DNA of 15,272 nt from assembly GCA_037134755.1 (NCBI GenBank), contig JBAXLO010000106.1, positions 1 through 15,272 on the forward strand. The letters are read 5' to 3'. Made by a program: the position numbers and the translations under genes. The DNA is from JBAXLO01 sp037134755. Its GTDB lineage: Bacteria > Bacteroidota > Bacteroidia > Bacteroidales > JACABE01. Below, piece by piece: positions 1 through 7,404 of the stretch (position 1 is the stretch's first letter; each line of letters starts with the position of its first letter). The notes beneath the pieces were generated by a model that made no database searches, was not told the DNA's origin, and saw only the letters and a list, made by a program, of their open reading frames with translations.

Positions 1-26
1 CTTTACTCATTGTTGCTTTCGGCGAT

Positions 27-140
27 GAGCTTCCGAACCTTACTTTGCCCTTCGCCGCCACAGCAATGGACTTCCGAAGGTTGGTTTGCCCTTCGCCAAA
101 CGGAGCAGTGGCATTCCCAACCTTACTTTGCCCTTCGCCC
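27..140. repeat. Three imperfect 41-42 bp GC-rich direct repeats
   Basis: The core ACTTTGCCCTTCGCC or a close variant (GGTTTGCCCTTCGCC) ends near 56, 97 and 139, each preceded by a TTCC(G/C)AA segment. The spacing is 41 then 42 bases. The middle copy carries AAGGTTGG where the others carry AACCTTAC, so AAGGTTGG at 77-84 and CCAACCTT at 117-124 form an inverted pair. The block is far richer in G+C than everything after position 160. The plus strand is open from the window edge to a TAA at 160-162 (an ATG at 25 would give 45 codons), so the 3' end of a gene entering from the left cannot be excluded. The translation resembles nothing I recognise and the minus strand is also open across the repeats, so I treat it as a non-coding repeat block. 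Confidence 0.6.
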
Positions 141-288
141 GACTTTACAAAGTACTAAGTAATTATCATTAGCTCTATATCACAAAAATAATCAACAGTT
201 TAGCTTTAGCTATTAAAATTATTATATTTTTACTTATAATAATAATGTTAAAATGCTAACATATTTCAAATAAACTTATTTTTTGTTG

Positions 289-296
289 TATCTTTG
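289..296 (+). promoter_or_regulatory. Candidate Bacteroidota -7 element TATCTTTG
   Basis: TATCTTTG matches TAnnTTTG exactly and lies 26 bases before the ATG at 323. A TTTC at 264-267, 21 bases upstream, is a three-of-four match to the TTTG -33 element. Transcription would start near 303, giving a leader of about 20 bases. Confidence 0.55.
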
Positions 297-322
297 TACT
301 CTAATATCAAAATATTCTTATT

Positions 323-1489
323 ATGAAAAAGCTTTATATTCTATTAATCATTTCAATCTTTACAATAAATGTTGCCAATGCACAATGGGTAGAATGCACA
401 AATTTTCCCCTTAGTTCCGTTGTTTATTCATTAGCTATAAATGGGAATAATATTTTCGCAGGAACTGAATATAATGGTGTCCTTTTATCTACTGATAATG
501 GGATGAGTTGGACAGCTGTTAATAATGGACTACCAATTACTACTGGTTTTACTGCAATAGCAATTAAAGACAGTAATATTTATGTGGGGACTTATGAAGC
601 AGGTATTTATTTATCAACAAACAATGGAAATAGTTGGGCTGCTATAGATACAACAAATGATATAGGTTCGGGTATTAGTGTCCATTCATTTGCAATAAAA
701 GACACTAATATCTTTGTGGCTGCTGATGAAGGAGTGTATTTGTTTTCAAGCAATGGGAAACATTTGATTAAATCAGACTCAGGTCTTACTATTAATGAAG
801 TATATGCAATAGCCATTAGTGATAGTAACATTTTTGCAGGCAATATGGGTGGTGGAGTATATTTGTCAACAAATAATGGTGTAAGTTGGTATGCTAGTAA
901 TATTGGCTTAACAGAAAAAATTGTTGAAACATTATTTATACGAGGGACTAATATTTTTGCAGGTACTATAGTTGGTTTATATTTATCAAATGATAATAGC
1001 AATAGCTGGATACTTGCTAATCATGGAATGTCAACATGTACTTTTCACTCAATATTAAATTATGGAAATTATCTTATAGCCGGCACAGATGATGGAGTTG
1101 CAATATCTTCTAATAATCAAATATACTGGAATCTAACAGGATTAAGCAATGTTTTATCATTAGCCTTAAAAGGAGATACTATTTTTGCAGGAACTCAAGA
1201 TGAAGGCGTTTGGAAACGTTCAATTTCAGAAATGACGGCAGGTATTAATGAAAACACATTAAATAACATTTCTATCTACCCCAACCCCACCAAAGATATT
1301 CTTACCATAGAAACAAACGCTAATCAAGAACAAAGATTAGAAATAATAAACCTTATCGGGCAAACCATATATACAATATATATTAATAAGAAAGCAATAG
1401 TTAATACTTCCGCTTTCGCGAATGGAGTGTATATCTTAAAAATCTATTCAGATAAAGAAACAATAGTGAGGAAATTTGTGAAAGAATAA
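323..1489 (+). CDS. Secreted Asp-box beta-propeller protein with T9SS sorting domain
   Basis: This 388-residue protein begins with a signal peptide (residues 1-20, hydrophobic core LYILLIISIFTI, probable cleavage after ANA). Residues 43-297 hold seven repeats of about 41 residues, each starting with a NIFAGT-like strand. Most carry an Asp-box-like turn of the form S-T-(D/N)-N-G-x-S-W (56-63, 98-105, 182-189, with degenerate versions at 222-229 and 262-269). Seven such repeats predict a seven-bladed propeller. Residues 313-388 are a Por/T9SS type A sorting domain: the IYPNP opening, the central INLIGQ strand, the NGVY turn and the final RKFVKE. The protein should be exported by Sec, then moved across the outer membrane by T9SS and attached or released at the surface. 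The sorting domain is recognised by family pattern; the ligand or activity of the propeller cannot be read. It is a single-gene unit with its own promoter at 289-296 and a terminator at 1531-1554. Confidence 0.88.
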   Translation: MKKLYILLIISIFTINVANAQWVECTNFPLSSVVYSLAINGNNIFAGTEYNGVLLSTDNGMSWTAVNNGLPITTGFTAIAIKDSNIYVGTYEAGIYLSTNNGNSWAAIDTTNDIGSGISVHSFAIKDTNIFVAADEGVYLFSSNGKHLIKSDSGLTINEVYAIAISDSNIFAGNMGGGVYLSTNNGVSWYASNIGLTEKIVETLFIRGTNIFAGTIVGLYLSNDNSNSWILANHGMSTCTFHSILNYGNYLIAGTDDGVAISSNNQIYWNLTGLSNVLSLALKGDTIFAGTQDEGVWKRSISEMTAGINENTLNNISIYPNPTKDILTIETNANQEQRLEIINLIGQTIYTIYINKKAIVNTSAFANGVYILKIYSDKETIVRKFVKE

Positions 1490-1530
1490 AAACCAATTAC
1501 GAATTACGTTTACGATTCTTAATAAAAAAA

Positions 1531-1554
1531 CCTTCATCATTAATTTGATGAAGG
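1531..1554. terminator. Bidirectional intrinsic terminator
   Basis: A perfect 9-bp stem, CCTTCATCA (1531-1539) with TGATGAAGG (1546-1554), encloses a TTAATT loop. It is preceded by seven A and followed by six T, so it works in both directions. It lies between the T9SS cargo gene (plus) and pepD (minus), which converge on it. Confidence 0.9.
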
Positions 1555-1600
1555 TTTTTTCTTACCTAATAGCCTAAAAGCCTTTTTGTATAATAACTTA

Positions 1601-1626
1601 AGGCACTCTAAGTACTCAAGGCACTT
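1601..1626. repeat. AAGTACT-type dispersed intergenic repeat, degenerate copy
   Basis: The stretch CACTCTAAGTACTCAAGGCACTT, split around the palindrome AGTACT, resembles the AAGTACTT repeats at 3201-3220 and 4099-4138. It lies in the gap between the bidirectional terminator and the 3' end of pepD. Its GGCACT flanks occur twice, at 1602-1607 and 1620-1625. Confidence 0.4.
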
Positions 1627-1627
1627 C

Positions 1628-3088
1628 TTATTTTACGGGCACATTCTTTAAAGTTTCTACCAAGAAATCCCAGAATTTCTGAACACTAGGAACATTTACT
1701 TTTTCATCAGGAGAGTGAGGAAAACAAATGGTAGGACCAAATGAAATCATATCCCAGTTAGGATAAACTCCACCTAATAAACCACATTCCAAGCCTGCAT
1801 GAATAGCATAAATCTTAGGTTCTTTGCCAAACTGTACTTTGTAAAGATCAAACATCTTTTTAGTAATAGGTGAATCTGGATTAGGTTTCCAACCCGGATA
1901 CTGACCATCTAAAACAACATCAGCACCAGCTAAATGAAATACTGATTCAATCTGGTTTTCTAAGTCTGCCTTAGCTGAATCAACCGAACTTCTTAGTAAA
2001 CATAATACAGAAGCTTCACCATCTTTAACTACAATAATAGCAAGATTGTTAGAAGTTTCAACCATATCTTCCATTTCATTACTCATACGGATAACACCGT
2101 TAGGGCAAGCATAGATAGCATTAACAAAAGTAATCTGAGCTTTTTCGTCCATAACTTTCAAAGGCATATCAGTAGCAACTGCTTCCATCATTAAGTTAGG
2201 CTCAACAGCCGAAAGTTCTTTTCTGTAGATAGCTTCGTATTCTTTTACTTTATTTAAGAAACAATCTTTATTCTCAACAGGAATAACAACTGTTGCAAAG
2301 GATTCGCGAGGAATAGCATTGCGTAAGCTACCACCATTTATAGTAGCCACTCTTAATCCACAACATTTGTGAATAGCTTTGATGAAACGATTAAGCAACT
2401 TATTGGAATTGCCTCTGCCCAAATGAATATCAACACCCGAATGACCACCTTTTAATCCTTTTATAGTAAGATTAAAAGCAAGATAACCTGCAGGAGCATC
2501 AACTTCGTTATATTTAAATTTAACACTGGCATTAGTACCACCGGCACAACCTATACAAAGTTCGCCTTCTTCTTCTGAATCAAGATTCATAAGGATATCA
2601 CCTTCAAAAAAGCCTGGCTTTAAACCAAAAGCTCCGGTCATACCTGTTTCTTCGTCCATTGTAAACAATGCTTCAACCATTCCATGTTCAAGATCGGTAG
2701 CTTCCAGAACTGCCATAGCAGCAGCTACTCCCATGCCATTGTCAGCACCTAAAGTAGTACCTTTAGCTTTTACCCATTCACCATCAATCCAAGTTTCGAT
2801 AGGATCTTTTGTAAAATCGTGAACTTTATCACTATTCTTTTGAGGAACCATATCCAAATGGCCCTGTAAAATAACACCCATTCTGTTCTCCATACCCGGA
2901 GTAGCAGGTTTGCGGATGATTACATTACCAACTTCGTCAACAACTGTGTGCAGACCTAACTTTTCACCAAATTCTTTTACAAACTTAATACAAGCTTCTT
3001 CGTGTTTCGAAGGGCGAGGTATTTGAGTAAGACTGTAAAAATGTTTCCATAATGGTTTTGGTTCCAGATTTAATATTTCATTATTCAT
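1628..3088 (-). CDS. pepD: Aminoacyl-histidine dipeptidase / cytosol non-specific dipeptidase
   Basis: This 486-residue M20-family metallopeptidase hydrolyses dipeptides, including Xaa-His, in the cytoplasm. Its length is essentially that of the E. coli enzyme. The di-metal site is complete by motif: GHLDMVPQK gives H77 and the catalytic-loop D79, GADNGMG gives bridging D116, MDEETG gives the general base E146 and ligand E147, LNLDSEE gives D170, and FPHSPDE near the C-terminus gives H458. GGHSGVDI (H216) is the lid-domain histidine motif and AIHAGLECG the conserved C-terminal strand. The role, cytoplasmic peptide recycling, follows from the family; I infer no link to its neighbours. There is no signal peptide. 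It is divergent from mqnA and converges on the terminator at 1531-1554. The start is supported by the promoter-like element 50 bases upstream. Confidence 0.95.
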   Translation of the reverse strand: MNNEILNLEPKPLWKHFYSLTQIPRPSKHEEACIKFVKEFGEKLGLHTVVDEVGNVIIRKPATPGMENRMGVILQGHLDMVPQKNSDKVHDFTKDPIETWIDGEWVKAKGTTLGADNGMGVAAAMAVLEATDLEHGMVEALFTMDEETGMTGAFGLKPGFFEGDILMNLDSEEEGELCIGCAGGTNASVKFKYNEVDAPAGYLAFNLTIKGLKGGHSGVDIHLGRGNSNKLLNRFIKAIHKCCGLRVATINGGSLRNAIPRESFATVVIPVENKDCFLNKVKEYEAIYRKELSAVEPNLMMEAVATDMPLKVMDEKAQITFVNAIYACPNGVIRMSNEMEDMVETSNNLAIIVVKDGEASVLCLLRSSVDSAKADLENQIESVFHLAGADVVLDGQYPGWKPNPDSPITKKMFDLYKVQFGKEPKIYAIHAGLECGLLGGVYPNWDMISFGPTICFPHSPDEKVNVPSVQKFWDFLVETLKNVPVK

Positions 3089-3137
3089 AGCTATTGCTGT
3101 ATTATATGATTATTTATTGTGTTAATATTAATGAACG

Positions 3138-3145
3138 CAAAAGTA
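3138..3145 (-). promoter_or_regulatory. Candidate pepD -7 element TACTTTTG
   Basis: Read on the minus strand, TACTTTTG matches TAnnTTTG, about 50 bases before the pepD ATG. A TTTG on the same strand at 3165-3162 could be the -33 element, but the spacing of 16 is shorter than the usual 19-21. Confidence 0.5.
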
Positions 3146-3200
3146 GTTCTTTTTATGATACCAAAATCTTTTATTACAAAATTATTTTTATTCATTTTAA

Positions 3201-3220
3201 CTCCAAGTACTCTAGACATT
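3201..3220. repeat. AAGTACT-type dispersed intergenic repeat
   Basis: CTCCAAGTACTCTAGACATT matches CTTCAAGTACTTTAGTCATT at 4099-4118 at 17 of 20 positions. The upstream flanks TTCATTTTA and ATCATTTTA are also alike. It lies in the intergenic space between the divergent pepD and mqnA. Confidence 0.5.
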
Positions 3221-3264
3221 ACGTTCTCTCAATAGATTTCAACGTCTTTTTGTTTATAAATATA

Positions 3265-3296
3265 TTTGTTAAGTTTTAAGAATTGTCGTTACTTTG
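3265..3296 (+). promoter_or_regulatory. Candidate mqnA promoter, which fixes the mqnA start
   Basis: TTTG at 3265-3268 is followed after 20 bases by TTACTTTG at 3289-3296, seven of eight to TAnnTTTG, the standard Bacteroidota layout. Transcription would begin near 3303, so a TTG at 3283, which opens the longest possible frame, would lie upstream of the transcript. The ATG at 3319 leaves a leader of about 16 bases. Confidence 0.6.
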
Positions 3297-3318
3297 CAGT
3301 CACAAGTCTACACATACA

Positions 3319-4068
3319 ATGATAACAATATCAGCTATATCTTATTTGAATACGATCCCTTTTTTATATGGGCTTCAACACTCAGGTCAACTTTCTAACT
3401 TCGATCTTAACTTAGATGTTCCATCGGCATGTGCTGAAAAACTGATAAATAACAAGATTGATATAGGCATAGTTCCTGTAGCTATCATCCCTTTTTTAGA
3501 ATATCACGAAATCATTTCCGACTATTGTATAGGAGCTAATGATGCTGTTAAAACAGTTTTGTTAGTAAGTAATAAACCTCTTCATCTTATCGAAAAGATT
3601 TATCTTGATTATGATTCAAGAACATCTGTTCAGCTTGTAAAAGTACTTGCAAAGAACTTCTGGAAGATTGATCCTGTATGGGAAAAGTTAAATAAAGATG
3701 ATGTTGTATCACCTGAGAATATTGATTCAGCTGTTTTAATTGGTGATAAAACTTTTTATACTGCTGATAAATACTTTTATGTATATGATTTAGCTTTAGA
3801 ATGGAAAAGATTTACTAACTTACCATTTGTTTTTGCTTGTTGGATAGCCAATAAACCCTTACCCGAAGCGTTTAAAACTAACTTTAACAATGCTATTAAA
3901 TTTGGAGTTGATAACATACAGAAAGCAATAGCACAATACCCTGAAAAAGCTCCCAAACATATTGATGCCTTAGATTATCTTACTAATAATGTCAACTTTA
4001 TACTTGATGACAAAAAGAAAGAAGGTATGAAGTTGTTCCTTGATTATCTTAAGAAAGATAATCTTTAG
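3319..4068 (+). CDS. mqnA: Chorismate dehydratase (futalosine menaquinone pathway)
   Basis: MqnA removes water from chorismate to give 3-[(1-carboxyvinyl)oxy]benzoate, the first step of the futalosine route to menaquinone. The 249-residue protein opens with ISAISYLNTIPFLYG (4-18), the hallmark N-terminus of MqnA rather than of MqnD. It continues with DIGIVPVA (48-55), DYDSRTSVQLVKVL (97-110) and AVLIGDKTF (138-146), and has the periplasmic-binding-protein-like fold expected of a soluble cytoplasmic enzyme. The frame is open upstream to a TTG at 3283, but those 12 codons overlap the -7 promoter element and the family begins near this ATG, so I use 3319. No other mqn gene is in the window, so the pathway must be completed elsewhere. 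The last codons form a hairpin (see 4042-4063). It is divergent from pepD and about 180 bases before marR. Confidence 0.92.
   Translation: MITISAISYLNTIPFLYGLQHSGQLSNFDLNLDVPSACAEKLINNKIDIGIVPVAIIPFLEYHEIISDYCIGANDAVKTVLLVSNKPLHLIEKIYLDYDSRTSVQLVKVLAKNFWKIDPVWEKLNKDDVVSPENIDSAVLIGDKTFYTADKYFYVYDLALEWKRFTNLPFVFACWIANKPLPEAFKTNFNNAIKFGVDNIQKAIAQYPEKAPKHIDALDYLTNNVNFILDDKKKEGMKLFLDYLKKDNL
4042..4063 (+). terminator. Perfect hairpin at the 3' end of mqnA
   Basis: GATTATCTT (4042-4050) pairs perfectly with AAGATAATC (4055-4063) across an AAGA loop, followed by TTTAGATTGT. The structure lies inside the last codons of mqnA, five bases before the end of its stop codon. The stem is A/T-rich and the T run is short, so it is a weak terminator or a 3'-end stabilising element. 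Confidence 0.4.
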
Positions 4069-4098
4069 ATTGTAACTATATCATTTTATTCCATACTA

Positions 4099-4138
4099 CT
4101 TCAAGTACTTTAGTCATTTCAAGTACTTCAAGTACTTT
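4099..4138. repeat. Triple AAGTACTT palindromic repeat
   Basis: TTCAAGTACTT occurs three times in 40 bases (4100-4110, 4118-4128, 4127-4138), the last two sharing TT. Each contains the perfect 8-bp palindrome AAGTACTT. Related copies are at 3201-3220, 1601-1626, 15161-15168 and, as AAAGTACT, near 149-156, always between genes. Confidence 0.6.
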
Positions 4139-4175
4139 TCTTTTTAGTTAATTCTTGTTAAGATATCAATTAAGT

Positions 4176-4207
4176 ATTGTTTAGTAATCATAATAGTTAT
4201 AATTTTG
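4176..4207 (+). promoter_or_regulatory. Candidate promoter of the MarR-efflux operon
   Basis: ATTG at 4176-4179 (three of four to TTTG) is followed after 20 bases by TAATTTTG at 4200-4207, an exact TAnnTTTG. Transcription would start near 4214, about 30 bases before the marR ATG. Confidence 0.6.
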
Positions 4208-4232
4208 TAACCGTTATTTAAACTGAACTATT
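4192..4232. promoter_or_regulatory. Candidate MarR operator over the efflux promoter
   Basis: GTTA (4196-4199) and TAAC (4208-4211) form a short inverted repeat exactly across the -7 element. A wider inverted pair, AATAGTT (4192-4198) and AACTATT (4226-4232), spans the -7 element and predicted start. MarR dimers typically bind such near-palindromes over the promoter of their own operon, so this is the obvious place for autoregulation. It is inferred from position and symmetry only. Confidence 0.35.
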
Positions 4233-4245
4233 TTAATTTAAAGAC

Positions 4246-4734
4246 ATGACAGACAAGAATAAAACATCAATGGATATGGTTGTTGATAACTTACTTTCCA
4301 TACATCCATTGCTTGCAAAGAATATTACAAAAGCAATAAAGCATAAAACCAATCATACTCCCGGATCATTATTTGTATTAGGAACACTAAGTCGCCACGG
4401 TAAGCTTTCGATGACTGAGATAGGATGCCATTTATCACTACCTAAACCACATGTAACTTCTTTAGTTGAGAAACTTATTACCGATGAATTGGTAGAGCGT
4501 TTGCATGATACAAACGATAGAAGAATAATATATATTCAAATTACTGAAAAGGGTATCAAAGAATTTAAAGAATTAAAGCTTGAGATAGGTCAGGATTTAA
4601 GAGCGAAACTTCAAGTATTGGATGCTGAACAAATAAATTCTCTTTCAGAAGCCTCTCAGTTGCTTAGAGATGTTCTTATAAAAATATTTCAGATACAACC
4701 TACAGGGAGTTGTAATACTTCTGAAAAGATATAA
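4246..4734 (+). CDS. MarR-family transcriptional regulator of the efflux operon
   Basis: This 162-residue regulator has the MarR winged-helix fold. An N-terminal dimerisation helix precedes GSLFVLGTLSRHGKLSMTEI (40-59). The recognition helix follows at about 65-78 (PKPHVTSLVEKLI), and then the wing with the family's D-x-x-D-R-R signature (88-93) and IQITEKG (98-103). The C-terminal helices complete the dimer interface. MarR proteins usually repress an adjacent transporter operon and release DNA when they bind a small aromatic or lipophilic compound. Here the gene is first in a same-strand group with emrA-, emrB- and tolC-like genes, 52 bases before the adaptor, so it most likely represses its own operon. 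The ligand cannot be told from the sequence. Confidence 0.9.
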   Translation: MTDKNKTSMDMVVDNLLSIHPLLAKNITKAIKHKTNHTPGSLFVLGTLSRHGKLSMTEIGCHLSLPKPHVTSLVEKLITDELVERLHDTNDRRIIYIQITEKGIKEFKELKLEIGQDLRAKLQVLDAEQINSLSEASQLLRDVLIKIFQIQPTGSCNTSEKI

Positions 4735-4786
4735 TAATATTAAATAATAAATCAATTTAAAACTAAAAAATAAACACATATACAAT

Positions 4787-5785
4787 ATGAAAAAGAAAGC
4801 AAACTTGAAAGTTTACATACCATTAACAATTGTTGTTTTAGGAATAATAATAGGAGGAATTTTATGGTATCAAGACTATTCAAAGTATTTTACTACTGAC
4901 GATGCTCATGTGGAGTCGGATAATGTTTCAGTAAGCTCTAAAATTCTTGGAAGAATAAGTAAAATATATGCAGAAGAAGGTGATTCAGTAAAAGCCGGAA
5001 TGTTATTAGCTGTTCTCGACAGTACTGACTTACTTGCTCAAAAGCAACAAGCTATTGCTGCTAAAGCTCAAACCGAAGCTTCAAAAGCACAGTCGGAAGC
5101 TAAATACTTATCAGATCAATCTAATATTAAAGTATTGGAAGTTGGCTTAAGTCGTGCTCAGGAGGATTATGATAGAGCTAAAAGCCAATACGCAGGAGAA
5201 GTTATCACCAAAGAACATTTCGATCATGCAAAGAGTACACTTGAAACAGCACAAGCACAATTGGAAGCTGCTAAATCTCAATTGCAGGTATCCAAATCAC
5301 AGATAACAACTTCACAAAAGACAATTGAAAGCTCAATTGCTCAAATTGAAGTTATAAATACTCAATTAAACAACACTAAATTATATGCTCCTAATAACGG
5401 AATAATTGCTAAACGTTGGTTATTGGCAGGTGATATTGTGCAGCCCGGTCAATCTGTTTATACCATTAATAATAATAATAAGTATTGGGTAATAGTTTAT
5501 TTGGAAGAAACCAATGTCGGCAAACTACATTTAGGACAGAAAGCAAAGTACACTATTGATGCTTTCCCTGATGTAACTTTTACAGGAAAAATATTCTCAG
5601 TAAGCTCAAATACGGCTTCAGAATTCTCATTAATCCCAGCTAATAATGCATCAGGAAACTTTACTAAAGTAACCCAACGTGTTCCTATTAAAATATCAAT
5701 TGATGCTACTGAAAAAGGAGAGAATTTATCATCATACCATTTCCTTAGCGGGATGTCAAGTGTAGTTAAAATTATAAAAGACTAA
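4787..5785 (+). CDS. EmrA/HlyD-type periplasmic adaptor of an MFS efflux pump
   Basis: This 332-residue membrane-fusion protein links the inner-membrane pump to the outer-membrane channel. It has a short cytoplasmic start, one membrane segment (about 10-29), then YFTTDDAHVESDNV (34-47), a signature of EmrA-type adaptors. The first half of a lipoyl-like domain (about 48-80) follows. A long Ala/Gln/Ser-rich helical hairpin at about 83-190 (repeated AQ, QA and SQ segments) docks the TolC partner. The second lipoyl half (TKLYAPNNGIIAKRW) and a beta-barrel domain follow. No signal peptidase site is evident, so it should stay anchored by its N-terminal helix. Its stop overlaps the next start in TAATG, pointing to translational coupling with the pump. 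The EmrA assignment rests on the motif and the order adaptor, MFS pump, TolC. Confidence 0.9.
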   Translation: MKKKANLKVYIPLTIVVLGIIIGGILWYQDYSKYFTTDDAHVESDNVSVSSKILGRISKIYAEEGDSVKAGMLLAVLDSTDLLAQKQQAIAAKAQTEASKAQSEAKYLSDQSNIKVLEVGLSRAQEDYDRAKSQYAGEVITKEHFDHAKSTLETAQAQLEAAKSQLQVSKSQITTSQKTIESSIAQIEVINTQLNNTKLYAPNNGIIAKRWLLAGDIVQPGQSVYTINNNNKYWVIVYLEETNVGKLHLGQKAKYTIDAFPDVTFTGKIFSVSSNTASEFSLIPANNASGNFTKVTQRVPIKISIDATEKGENLSSYHFLSGMSSVVKIIKD

Positions 5786-7398
5786 TGCGAACAGTATCTT
5801 TTTCTCATAGATTAAGACGTAAAGTTCGTACCCACGATTCTTTAATTCATCCCAGTCATAAATTTTATAAATGGGTGCTCCTGTTTAATATTATGATCGG
5901 GACTTTCATGGCTGTGCTTGATGCTACTATTGTAAATGTGGGCTTACCAAAGATTATGTCTTCATTTGGAGTAGGTCTTAGCAAAATTGAATGGGTTATA
6001 ACTGCTTACATGCTTGCAATGGCGGTTATGCTTCCCACTTCGGGTTGGATAGCCGATAAGTTTGGGTTCAAGAAGGTGTATTTTTGGGGATTGTTCCTTT
6101 TTACTTTAGGTTCATTGCTTTGTGGTTTATCAAATGATGAAAACACTTTGATATTATCACGAATAATTCAAGGTTTAGGTGCAGGTATTATTCAACCTTT
6201 GGGGATGGCTATTATTACAAGAGAGTTTCCTGTCAAACAGCGAGGTCTTGCGCTTGGATTCTGGGCTATTGCGGCGGCGGCTTCCGTTTCTTTTGGCCCA
6301 TTAATTGGGGGTTATTTAGTTGATAATTTTAGTTGGCAGCTTATATTCTATGTTAATATTCCTGTTGGGATTATGGCTTTACTTTTTACTATAGTAGTTC
6401 AAAGAGAGCATATTAATAGAATGATTAAAGGTTTTGATTTCATTGGCTTTATTTCTGTAACTATATTTCTGCCTGTATTACTTTACGCATTGTCAGAAGG
6501 TAATGCAGCTACAAATTCAGAAGGTTGGACAGCTCCTTATATTTTGGCTTGTTTTGCTATTTCTATTATTTCTTTAGCGGTATTTATTACACACGAGCTT
6601 ACTACTGAGCATCCTCTTATTGAATTAAGATTATTAATGAACTATAATTTTGGCTTAAGTAATATAGTTATTTTTATATTTAGTATCGGAATGTTTGGAA
6701 GTACTTTTTTGCTGCCGCTTTATTTGCAAAATACTTTAGGATACACTGCTGTTCAGTCTGGTTCGGTCTTTCTTCCGGTAGGTATTATTCAAGGGATGAT
6801 GTCGCCTATTGCAGGTATTACATCTAATAAAATTAGTCCTAAAGTACCTATTATAATTGGATTGGTGTTATTAGCTATTAGTTTCTATATCAATTCAAAT
6901 CTATCTTTTCTTACTGAACATAACTTTATTATGACATCTCTTTATATAAGAGGTTTTGCAATGGGCGTTCTATTTACTCCACTTCAAACGTTGGCTTTGC
7001 TTACTATTCCAAGAGAAAAGATGGCTCAAGCTTCAGCTATTTCTAATACTATTCGCCAGATTGCGGGGAGTGTAGGAGTAGCTTTGTTTACAACTTTACT
7101 TACTTCAAGAATAAACTTTCATGCTCAGATATTTGGCAATGCTCTTCAATCAGGTTCGCAAGAATTTAAGAATGTGATGACTAACATGGCTTATTTTATT
7201 CACACACATGGAGGAAGTACTATGGCAATTGCTGCCAGGCAAGGACAAGGCTTGTTGATGCAGCATGTCGGTACACAGGCTTTTATACAAGGAATTGATG
7301 ATGACTTTTTATTAGCTGCTGGCATAACAGTTATAGGTTTGATTCCTGCAATTATTTTACGTACAAAGAAAAAAACAGAACAATTACATAACGCTTAA
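5785..7398 (+). CDS. EmrB/QacA-family (DHA2) 14-helix MFS multidrug exporter
   Basis: This 537-residue proton-driven drug antiporter of the inner membrane has the DHA2 landmarks. LDATIVNVGLP (45-55) is motif D1 in the first helix, and GWIADKFGFKKV (87-98) is motif A in the loop between helices 2 and 3. GFWAIAAAASVSFGPLIGGY (158-177) is the antiporter motif C in helix 5, followed by NFSWQLIFYVNIPVG, typical of EmrB. The hydrophobic profile fits 14 helices. The N-terminus has about 25 extra basic residues (SHRLRRKVRTH) before the first helix. The ATG overlaps the stop of the adaptor gene by one base. With the adaptor and the outer-membrane factor it should export substrates across both membranes; the substrates are not readable. 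Confidence 0.93.
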   Translation: MRTVSFSHRLRRKVRTHDSLIHPSHKFYKWVLLFNIMIGTFMAVLDATIVNVGLPKIMSSFGVGLSKIEWVITAYMLAMAVMLPTSGWIADKFGFKKVYFWGLFLFTLGSLLCGLSNDENTLILSRIIQGLGAGIIQPLGMAIITREFPVKQRGLALGFWAIAAAASVSFGPLIGGYLVDNFSWQLIFYVNIPVGIMALLFTIVVQREHINRMIKGFDFIGFISVTIFLPVLLYALSEGNAATNSEGWTAPYILACFAISIISLAVFITHELTTEHPLIELRLLMNYNFGLSNIVIFIFSIGMFGSTFLLPLYLQNTLGYTAVQSGSVFLPVGIIQGMMSPIAGITSNKISPKVPIIIGLVLLAISFYINSNLSFLTEHNFIMTSLYIRGFAMGVLFTPLQTLALLTIPREKMAQASAISNTIRQIAGSVGVALFTTLLTSRINFHAQIFGNALQSGSQEFKNVMTNMAYFIHTHGGSTMAIAARQGQGLLMQHVGTQAFIQGIDDDFLLAAGITVIGLIPAIILRTKKKTEQLHNA

Positions 7399-7404
7399 TC
7401 TAAT

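Noticed and set aside
607..1002. Minus-strand ORF inside the T9SS cargo gene
   Set aside because: It is antisense to repeated propeller codons and has no independent support.
3094..3279. Small plus-strand ORF between pepD and mqnA
   Set aside because: It covers the pepD promoter, a dispersed repeat and part of the mqnA promoter, with low-complexity F/I/Y/N composition.
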